The position numbers and the translations under genes are program-made. Positions 57,979 through 64,000 of a stretch of DNA of 64,000 nt are shown here, piece after piece; position 1 is the stretch's first letter; every line of letters starts with the position of its first letter. The notes beneath the pieces are model-generated. The model was given only the letters and a program-made list of their open reading frames with translations, did not search any database and was not told where the DNA came from. Origin of the DNA: Micromonospora echinaurantiaca (GTDB lineage Bacteria; Actinomycetota; Actinomycetes; Mycobacteriales; Micromonosporaceae); the NCBI RefSeq assembly GCF_900090235.1, contig NZ_LT607750.1:5137001-5201000 (forward strand), read 5' to 3'.

Positions 57979-58884
57979 TTACGCCGTCGCGCAGATGGCG
58001 TACGCGGTGTTCGTCCAGTTGCCGGCGAACGCGTCCTCCTCGTACGCGCCGGAGAAGACCGAGGTCGGCGCGGTGGCCGGGCCACCGTTGGGGCGGAAGT
58101 CGTCCACTACCGCCTCGCCGGTGACGCCGTTCAGTTCGTAGCCGGCGCCGGTGAGCACCTTGCCGGCCGGGCAGGTGGCGGTGACGCTGTGGAAGTCGTT
58201 GGAGTTGCTGGCGCTGACCGCCGAGTTGCGCACCAGGCCGGCGAGCGGGTTGGCGCAGATCGCGTACGCCGTCGCGGTCCAGTTACCGGCGAACGCCTCC
58301 GCCTCGTACGCCCCCACGGTGACCGACGTCGGCGCGGTGGCCACGCCGCCGTTGGGCCGGAAGTCGTCGACCACGCCCTCGCCGGTGACGCCGGTCAGCT
58401 CGTAGCCGGTGCCGGTCAGCACCTTCCCGACTGGGCAGGTCGCGGTGACGCTGCGGAAGTCGTTCGAGTTGCTGGCGCTGATCGCCGACACCCGCACCAG
58501 CCCGGCGACCGGGTTGGCGCAGATCGCGTACGCGGTGACGGACCAGTTGCCGGCGAACGCCTCCGCCTCGTACGCCCCGACCGTGACGGCGGTCGGCGCG
58601 GTGGCCGCGCCGCCGTTTGGTCGGAAGTCGTCGACGACCGCTTCACCGGTCGCCCCGTTGAGTTCGTAGCCCGCGCCGGTGAGCACCTTGCCGACCGGGC
58701 AGGTGGCGGTGACGCTGCGGAAGTCGGTGGAGTTGCTGGCGCTGGTCGTGGAGACGCGGACCAGGCCGGGGACCGCGGCGGACGCCGGGGCGGCCGGGAC
58801 GACGACCGCGGCGGCCACCGCGGCGCCCGCGATGAGGCTGAGCGCGCGGGGGCCGAACCGGCGGGAGGTTCGCTGAGCTGACAT
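57979..58884 (-). CDS. Secreted protein of three 88-residue tandem repeats
   Basis: 301 residues from the ATG at 58884. The signal peptide ends near APASAA. Three near-identical repeats start at residues 40, 128 and 216 (DNA period 264 bp). Each reads GLVRVS..SASNS.DF.SVT, ATCPVGKVLTGAGYELNG, VVDDFRPNGG, then AYEAEAFAGNW and TAYAICA. Each has two Cys, giving one disulfide per repeat, and an all-beta appearance. Asp-Asp-Phe-Arg and Gly-rich turns suggest a beta-prism or jelly-roll surface lectin-like module. An operator-like cluster sits upstream. The function is unknown. Confidence 0.75.
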   Translation of the reverse strand: MSAQRTSRRFGPRALSLIAGAAVAAAVVVPAAPASAAVPGLVRVSTTSASNSTDFRSVTATCPVGKVLTGAGYELNGATGEAVVDDFRPNGGAATAPTAVTVGAYEAEAFAGNWSVTAYAICANPVAGLVRVSAISASNSNDFRSVTATCPVGKVLTGTGYELTGVTGEGVVDDFRPNGGVATAPTSVTVGAYEAEAFAGNWTATAYAICANPLAGLVRNSAVSASNSNDFHSVTATCPAGKVLTGAGYELNGVTGEAVVDDFRPNGGPATAPTSVFSGAYEEDAFAGNWTNTAYAICATA

Positions 58885-58968
58885 GTGACTCTCCTGTCTG
58901 TCACGCCCGCGGCGCTGCCCGGTCGGGCTGACCACCGCGGAGCTTCGTCGATGACGCGCTCACGCTAA

Positions 58969-59019
58969 GTAGTCGGCCGACCAGGCATTATCTCCAAACC
59001 GACTACGTCAAGTAGTCGA
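58969..59019. promoter_or_regulatory. Three GTAGTCG half-sites upstream of the repeat protein
   Basis: GTAGTCGG at 58969-58976, then the perfect dyad CGACTAC-gtcaa-GTAGTCG (59000-59018), all within an AT-richer stretch 85-135 bases before the gene start. TetR-like operator geometry; no regulator gene is adjacent. Confidence 0.6.
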
Positions 59020-59075
59020 CTGAGTGCCGGCTGTTTGCGGCGAGTCGCCGCCACCGGTAAGGGGCGCGGCGCGGG

Positions 59076-59840
59076 TCAGGAGAAGTGCGTCTTCGGCCGG
59101 CTGAGCCGCTCGCCGTCGACGATCAGGTCGACCTTCTCGTTGTAGAAGGCGATCAGGCCGGCGATCGGCAGGAGCGCCCCGGTGGGGAAGGTGTACGACC
59201 AGGCCAGGTCCGGGTGGACGGTGCCGCCGACGCGGACGGACCAGTAGTCGCTGGTCCGGCCCTTGTACGGGCAGGCCGTCCTCGTCTGCGACGGCACGAG
59301 GTGGCTGAAGTCCACATCGGTGCGGTTGAGGTAGTAGCGGGTCGGGAGGCTGGTCTCGAAGACCAGCACCGGCGAGGTCGATTCGGCCAGCACCACCCCG
59401 TCCAGCTCCACCCGCAGGCTGCGGCTGGAACGCAGCGCGTCCACCCGGGCGTACGGGTTGCGGGGGTGCACGAACACCTCCTCGTCCTCCTCGAACCAGC
59501 TGTCCATCGCGGCCCAGTCGAACCGGATCGTGTCGACGAGCGCCGGCGGCGCGTCGTCGCCGTACCAGCGCGCGCACGAGTGCCGGATCGTCTCGCCCAC
59601 CCGCAGCCCGTGCAGCCGCGCCGTGCCGCGCCGCGACTCGTCCGTGCGCTGCTCATCGACCAGCAGGCTGCGGTTCACGTCGGCGGCCGGGAGGTAGTAC
59701 TGGGGGTAGAACGGCCACTCCCACACGTACCGGGCCTGCGTGGTGTCCAGCATCTGCTGTCCGGCGAGGAAGGCGCGGATCCGGCGCGGCACCGGCTCGA
59801 CATGGTCGACCGGAACGTTCGCCTTCGGATAACCCGGCAC
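59076..59840 (-). CDS. DUF427 domain protein
   Basis: 254 residues; the GTG at 59840 is chosen for GGAGG 5 bases upstream. Two DUF427 units are visible: the N-terminal one around RIRAFLAGQQMLDTTQARYVWEWPFYPQYYLP, and the full C-terminal one (RVELDGVVLAESTSPVLVFE, YYLNRTDVDFSHLVPS, TACPYKGRTSDYWSVRVGG). The CPYKG motif is diagnostic. Cytoplasmic; structure known in relatives, function not. Transcribed alone. Confidence 0.88.
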   Translation of the reverse strand: MPGYPKANVPVDHVEPVPRRIRAFLAGQQMLDTTQARYVWEWPFYPQYYLPAADVNRSLLVDEQRTDESRRGTARLHGLRVGETIRHSCARWYGDDAPPALVDTIRFDWAAMDSWFEEDEEVFVHPRNPYARVDALRSSRSLRVELDGVVLAESTSPVLVFETSLPTRYYLNRTDVDFSHLVPSQTRTACPYKGRTSDYWSVRVGGTVHPDLAWSYTFPTGALLPIAGLIAFYNEKVDLIVDGERLSRPKTHFS

Positions 59841-59878
59841 GTGTCCTCCTGCGCTGCCACCGACGATCGGGCACTGGT

Positions 59879-60139
59879 TCAACGATCAGCGCGGCGGCTA
59901 CGAATCGACGGCGTCCTCGACGGTTGCGCAGGGTCCGTCGTGGTCGTCGCGCCGCCGGCAGCGGCCGGGCCCGTCGAACCTGGCGTCACACCAGATGCGG
60001 GTACGCAGGAACTGGCGGTCTCCTCGCTGAGCGTGGTCTCGCCGAAGTCGACTCGCCGGCCCCAGCGGCGCAGTCGGTGCGGTGCGCGGTCGTTGCGGCA
60101 GCGCGGACCGTCGGGCCGTTGCTCGGCGGCGTGCGGCAT
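59879..60139 (-). pseudogene. Decayed third copy of the CRND/RLHRWG family
   Basis: The frame reads HAAEQRPDGPRCRNDRAPHRLRRWGRRVDFGET, matching the HTAEEWPSGPLCRND core of the protein at 22327. The second Cys and the helix after RRV are lost, and the N-terminal 60 residues are cut off by the neighbouring accessory gene. It marks the left edge of an island that inserted into or beside this copy. Confidence 0.65.
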
Positions 60140-60143
60140 CCGG

Positions 60144-61457
60144 CTAGACAGCGACTGCCGGGAACACTACGAGCGATCCGTCGCTGCTTCGTTCGATCTC
60201 GATCGCAACGTCAGCTTGACGAATTCCCACATTCAGGCCATCGCCCAAGGCGCGAAGGCGATATGCGGCTTTGAGCAGGTCATCAACCTCGCCCTGCGTG
60301 AACATGATGCTACGGAAACCGCCGGGACGCTTCAACTCGAGAGTCGACAGTCGAAGTAGGACCGAAATTAGGCCTGATTCCAACTCGTCGACGCGACGCT
60401 CGTCGTCGCGCAATGCTCCGATAAAGCTCTTGAACGGGTTGTCCGTTCCCGCGAGTTGAGCGTGCTCAACTGCTTGAAGCACGAGCACCCGGCGTTTGAG
60501 AGCAATGGCGAGTCGCGCAAGCTCCACGTGTGCGCGGAAGGCGCCGCCTTCCTCGTTGATACCGGGGAACGATTTCGTCAATGCAGCAACTTCAACCGGG
60601 CCTTCGGGCAGCGTGGCTAGCGCATCTTGCCACTTCTCAAGCCGACGCTTGGTTCGTTCGATCGCCCTGCTGATCGCGTACGACGAGGAATCCAATCCCA
60701 ACGACAGGCCGATTCTACCCTGGTCGAGGAGAATCGACGTCGCCTTCTCGATTGCGTCACGACAACCGTCCAACTCGCTGCGTTCGTCCTCGAGCTTGTC
60801 CTCGTGGAGCTGCTCCAGGAGGTCGGTGATCCGCTCGATCGCTTTCTGGCGTTGGTGGTCGGCGTAGGCGCTGACGCCGACCGCGACGGCCATCAGCACA
60901 AGCGGCGCGGCCACTGTCAACGCTCCGGCGCCGGCAGCGGCCACCCCAGCTGTGGTGGCCGAGCCGGTTGCAGCACCTGCAACAGCGGCCTTGCCAGTAA
61001 CGGGCACGAACGTGGCTTGGGCTGCGATGCCGGTGGAGTTGACCAGCGCGCTGTGAATGCCTCCGGCAGGTGCCTTCGAAGCCATGGGCTGGACAAGTCC
61101 TCTACCGACCTGTGCGGCAACCTTCGCCGGTACCACCATTCGGTAGAGAACGTCACCGGTAGCGGCGACGTTCAGCGTCGGCGGCGCTGACTTCGCCGTC
61201 TGAGCCACGAGGTGCGACAACTGCTGGGCGAGCGGACTGGCTGCATGAAGGGGCATCCCGCCGTTCCGATCGCGCCTGGTTGACACCGGGTGGGCTTCCA
61301 GCGTGGCGATGGGGGAATCGGCAAGCGCTGCCAGGACAGTTCTCAGTTCTGCAAGGCGAGCGGGGGTCATGCCCTCATCGCCCAGCACGTCCGGCACGCT
61401 CGCGGTTTCCGTAGCGAGTGTCCATACCGGCACGGGTGCCTTGTTGTCAGTGACCAC
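60144..61457 (-). CDS. Accessory protein with glycine-zipper membrane segment and coiled coil
   Basis: 437 residues; GTG with GGGAGGG 7 bases upstream. The N-terminal 130 residues are mixed. A long Gly/Ala stretch (residues about 155-200: AVAGAATGSATTAGVAAAGAG, then LTVAAPLVLMAVAVGVSAYA) looks like a membrane-inserting glycine zipper. Then a coiled coil (QKAIERITDLLEQLHEDKL, DERSELDGCRDAIEKA) and a helical C-terminal domain of about 200 residues follow. A and T are frequent at third codon positions, unlike the core genome. No family is recognised. The layout recalls membrane-active effectors (inference only). Confidence 0.6.
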   Translation of the reverse strand: MVTDNKAPVPVWTLATETASVPDVLGDEGMTPARLAELRTVLAALADSPIATLEAHPVSTRRDRNGGMPLHAASPLAQQLSHLVAQTAKSAPPTLNVAATGDVLYRMVVPAKVAAQVGRGLVQPMASKAPAGGIHSALVNSTGIAAQATFVPVTGKAAVAGAATGSATTAGVAAAGAGALTVAAPLVLMAVAVGVSAYADHQRQKAIERITDLLEQLHEDKLEDERSELDGCRDAIEKATSILLDQGRIGLSLGLDSSSYAISRAIERTKRRLEKWQDALATLPEGPVEVAALTKSFPGINEEGGAFRAHVELARLAIALKRRVLVLQAVEHAQLAGTDNPFKSFIGALRDDERRVDELESGLISVLLRLSTLELKRPGGFRSIMFTQGEVDDLLKAAYRLRALGDGLNVGIRQADVAIEIERSSDGSLVVFPAVAV

Positions 61458-61912
61458 GCTTGTCCCTCCCCGAAGCGACACCCACCATAGGTGGTGGCCG
61501 CGAAACCAACAACAACCTCGGGCCGCAGAGTCCTTGCCCAGATTGTCACCGCTATTCGTTATCGGGCTCTTCGGACATTTGATGGAATGCGGCTCTCCGG
61601 GTGATGGGCGACGGGTAGGGGTCGAGGCCCCCGGAGGATCAGTAGCGCTAACCGCTGGCCAGACCCCGAGGACCTCGATGAGGGAGTGCAGGTTGGACTC
61701 TGCGAGCGCAAGCGCGTCATTGTCGGGACAGTGTCGACACCGTCGCAGCCGGCGGGATGCCCGACCTGTGAGGTTCCCATGGTGGGCCGCGGCCGACGTC
61801 ACCGGGTCTTTGACGACGTGCCGGGAACCAGTTCGGGTGGTCTGGGGCAGCAGGTCTGGTGGTGCGTCGATCTCGGTTGGTTGGGGTGGACGGCTCACCC
61901 GGGAGGGCAGTT
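61458..61912. other. 455 bases without a supported gene
   Basis: All short frames here lack codon bias, ribosome sites and recognisable motifs. Base composition is mixed, GC-rich with AT-rich patches, as expected for scrambled island DNA. GGGAGG at 61901-61906 serves the MarR remnant that follows. Confidence 0.5.
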
Positions 61913-62347
61913 GTGTGCGGCACGGACAAACCGATCGGCTACTGGCTCAAGCAGCTGCAACACAACCTGATCGAGGAGCAGTTCGACGCGACGCTGGGCG
62001 GCCTCCGCCTCGACCGCCAGCATTCGCAGATCGAACCTGCTCTCCGGCGCGACGCGCAGCCGCCGCGAGATAGAGCAGGCACTCGCCCTATTCTGGCCGG
62101 ATGGCGTACCCCAACTCGACAGCGCCCTCGACGGGGCGACGGCCTGGTCACGCGGGTTGGGCAGCGTTTCGACGGCCAGGCGTTCAGCCTGACGGAGGGG
62201 GCGCGCCGCACACGATACGGCGGCGGAGCGCGTCGGCATGACGCCGGCGGCGGCTGCGCGGGCTCACCCTCGACCAGTACGCCGAGACCGTCCGGATCCC
62301 GTCGATCATGGCCGGCAACCTCGAGGCGGCGTTGGCAGGCCGCGCAC
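61913..62347 (+). pseudogene. MarR-like winged-helix regulator, multiply frameshifted
   Basis: It starts at a GTG 6 bases after GGGAGG: CGTDKPIGYWLKQLQHNLIE EQFDATLGGLRLDRQHSQI. The frame then shifts (between about 62030 and 62064) to REIEQALALFWPDG, again to FSLTEGARR, and finally to LTLDQYAETVRIPSIMAGNLEAAL. Put together these pieces follow the order of actinobacterial MarR-type proteins of about 145 residues (IGYWLKxLxxLIE ... LTDEGRA ... YAETVRVLSxMAGNLEAAL). At least three frameshifts make it non-functional. Confidence 0.7.
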
Positions 62348-62359
62348 TAAAGTTAGCGC

Positions 62360-62592
62360 CAGATGATTCAGCGGATGGGCCGTGTCATCCGCCCTAAGAA
62401 GGACGGGCGACCAGCGGCCTTTCATCGTTCTCTACGTCAGAGGAACCGCGGAGGACCCGACCAGTGGAGCTCACGAGGGACTTCCTCGAGGAGCTCACCG
62501 AGGTCGTTCAGCAGGAACCCGTTGACTTCGGCCGAAGAGTGTCTGATATGGATCCTCTTTGCTGGTACATCGAGGGTAGGTTCCGGAGTTAA
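62360..62592 (+). pseudogene. C-terminal fragment of an SF2 helicase
   Basis: QMIQRMGRVIRPKKDGRPAAF is helicase motif VI (QxxQRxGRxxR) with its usual following strand. Shifted frames continue with FIVLYVRGTAEDPTSGAHE and FLEELTEVVQQEPVDFG up to the stop at 62592 (PLCWYIEGRFRS). These are the last about 75 residues of a DEAD/DEAH-box helicase of the kind found in restriction and phage-defence loci. The rest of the gene is missing and at least two frameshifts are present. Confidence 0.7.
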
Positions 62593-62783
62593 GCCCTAAC
62601 CGCCGTCGGCAGCAGGACGACCGGCGAATGCTAGCGGTGACTCGCTCATCCTCGGACATGCAGCTCGGCGATGCCGCCGGCAGCCGCTCCGTCGCTCATC
62701 CATAGTGGTCGGCTGGTCGGCGGATGTGATACGGGGTCCGGGCGGGCGACAATTGCGCGCATGTCAGCGATGGGACACAGACC

Positions 62784-64000
62784 GTGACCGCACCGCCGAT
62801 CACCGTGCAGGGGCCGGCCTGGTGTGAGCCGGGGCTGTCGGCGCACGCCGGTCGCTACCCGTTGGCGGTGGAGGCACCGGTCATGGCCGGCGTCGACATC
62901 CTGGTGCCCGGCGTCTCTACGCTGACCCACTACGCTCGCTACTACACCCTCTACTGGGCGCTGGCCGCACGCGCAGAAGCCGTCGGCCTGGACGAGCAGC
63001 GCTGTCGGCGGCTGGTCCGGCGGGCCGAGGTGGCGCTCGCCGTGGTCCACCGCAGCGCCGGCACCGACGGGCCTGATCCGGCTCCGGCGCACGGCGTGGA
63101 GTCCCTGGCCCGGCTCGCTCCTGAGCCGGGCCGCGAGTTCAGCGTCGCCGACCACGAGGGCCAACGGTCCTATTCGCCCCGGGCCTGGGGATTCTGGTCC
63201 CAGTACGGCGGGTCGAGCGTCAGATTGGGCACCGTGACCGTGGAGCGAGGTACCCTGCGCAGCGGCCGGCACCCCTGCCCGTCGTCGGTGGCCGACAGCT
63301 TCGCCCCGCTGCTCGAGATCGCCGAACGCGACGCCGGGGTGAACGACCCAGCGACGCTGGCCGGCCGCCCCGAGGATCTCGCACCGCTGACCGGGCTGAT
63401 GACCGCGACAGTGGCCGGCCGCCACGACCCGGACGCCTGGACCGGCGACGACCAGACCCGCCGGTCAACCCTGCGGATCCTCGCCCGCGCCTGCCAGCTG
63501 CACCCGACCGAGCCGACCTGGCGGGGGGCGTTCCGGAAGGCTGTCGCATACGGGCCGGCGGCGCGCGAGGACCGGGTCCTCGCCGACGACGAGCGGACCC
63601 AGGCGTGGCGGGGTCTGCTGTTGCGCCACCACTCGGTGGGTGCGTGGCGTCACCTGTGGGCCGCCGTGGTCGACGAGGTGCACCGCAACGGTCCGGTCAC
63701 CCGCGAGCACCTGCACAACTGGATCACCGGCCAGCTCCCCACCGGCACGGTCGCCGGACTCGAGGCCGGACTGCCCGACCTGGTGGACAGCCGCGCTGAC
63801 CCGCTCCCCGCCGAGCTGTCCTTCGACCGGGACAAGAGCCTCGCCGCCGACGTGTCGCTGCTGCTGCTGGGCGCGCGGCGGTTGGATTGGCTCACCGGAG
63901 TCGCCCGGCGCTATTTCCTGGGTCGGCGGCGGGCCTACCTGGACCCGTCGTGGATGGCGCAGCGGCGCGCCGAGTACGCCGACCGGTCGCTGCGTGACCT
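62784..64000 (+). CDS. Large unrecognised protein, 3' end outside window
   Basis: 405 codons, open to the end of the window, from the GTG at 62784; codon use is of the normal GC-rich kind. The start VTAPPITVQGPAWCEPGLSA leads to a striking segment VDILVPGVSTLTHYARYYTL and YWALAARAEAVGL, then long helical stretches with Trp and Arg (AWGFWSQYGGSS, TQAWRGLLLRHHSVGAWRHL, DWLTGVARRYFLGRRRAYLD). No signal peptide, P-loop or nuclease motif is visible in this part. It lies directly after a helicase stump in a decayed island, so a link to a defence or mobile system is possible but unproven. Confidence 0.7.
   Translation, partial: MTAPPITVQGPAWCEPGLSAHAGRYPLAVEAPVMAGVDILVPGVSTLTHYARYYTLYWALAARAEAVGLDEQRCRRLVRRAEVALAVVHRSAGTDGPDPAPAHGVESLARLAPEPGREFSVADHEGQRSYSPRAWGFWSQYGGSSVRLGTVTVERGTLRSGRHPCPSSVADSFAPLLEIAERDAGVNDPATLAGRPEDLAPLTGLMTATVAGRHDPDAWTGDDQTRRSTLRILARACQLHPTEPTWRGAFRKAVAYGPAAREDRVLADDERTQAWRGLLLRHHSVGAWRHLWAAVVDEVHRNGPVTREHLHNWITGQLPTGTVAGLEAGLPDLVDSRADPLPAELSFDRDKSLAADVSLLLLGARRLDWLTGVARRYFLGRRRAYLDPSWMAQRRAEYADRSLRD

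Noticed and set aside
61559..61898. Possible transposase remnant suggested by a CPDNDALALAESNLHSLIEV segment on the minus strand
   Set aside because: Too short and without the zinc-finger or DDE residues of any transposase; left as unassigned.
1..64000. tRNA, rRNA or intact insertion sequence
   Set aside because: No cloverleaf with TTCGA arm, no rRNA-like stretch and no terminal inverted repeats around a transposase were found by eye; a tRNAscan or ISfinder search would settle this.

Overview
The window is chromosomal DNA of a very high-GC actinomycete. Codon third positions are almost all G or C, GTG starts are common, TAnnnT boxes sit 6-7 bases in front of many start codons (leaderless transcription), and there are F420-type oxidoreductases, pentapeptide proteins and many small actinobacterial DUF families. 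The protein set fits Micromonosporaceae (Micromonospora or a close relative). That placement is inference; no rRNA or marker gene is present to prove it.

Layout. 0-4.9 kb: the start of an aldo/keto reductase, a LigD-type 3'-phosphoesterase fused to a degenerate ligase domain, threonine synthase, a GH15 glucoamylase/trehalase-type enzyme and a cupin. 5-9 kb: small secreted or membrane proteins around an OmpR/HK two-component system and a PepSY target gene, which share an operator-like element. 9-16.7 kb: beta-family protein, cysteine-free HesB-like protein, flavin monooxygenase-like protein, lipoprotein, DacB-type carboxypeptidase and membrane proteins. 16.8-23.3 kb: PPOX proteins, pentapeptide protein, class C serine hydrolase, a caspase-like protein, a peptidase M15 behind a structured leader, and a broken DUF234 ATPase. 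23.4-31.2 kb: NarL-type two-component system divergent from an ABC-2 exporter, YqeB, SOUL protein, and a frameshifted amino-acid permease whose repeat tail overlaps a convergent membrane gene. 31.4-36.7 kb: FtsX-type ABC transporter divergent from a second NarL system. 36.7-50.3 kb: mostly housekeeping and redox genes (DUF1697, HTH/DUF4180, Tat-exported MBL hydrolase, serine beta-lactamase-like enzyme divergent from LysR, aldo/keto reductases, SDR with its MmyB-type regulator, MarR operon, GNAT, FMN reductase, DrrAB-type exporter).

50.4-64 kb is more accessory. It holds two AT-richer genes of unknown function (50.4-51.2 and 60.1-61.5 kb), a giant AAA ATPase, a tight three-gene operon of unrecognised proteins (Tat-exported protein, 86-residue protein, 8-Cys protein), a secreted protein made of three 88-residue repeats, and DUF427. 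At the right edge lies an eroding island with a decayed copy of a local small-protein family, a multiply frameshifted MarR-like pseudogene, the C-terminal stump of an SF2 helicase, and the 5' part of a large unrecognised gene that runs off the window.

Recurring themes: several sensor/regulator/transporter modules carry a clear palindrome in the shared intergenic region. Many gene pairs are translationally coupled by ATGA or GTGA overlaps. Strong GC hairpins without long T-tracts separate convergent genes. A small family with a CRND...RLHRWG core occurs three times (two intact, one decayed). No tRNA, rRNA, CRISPR array or intact insertion sequence was seen.
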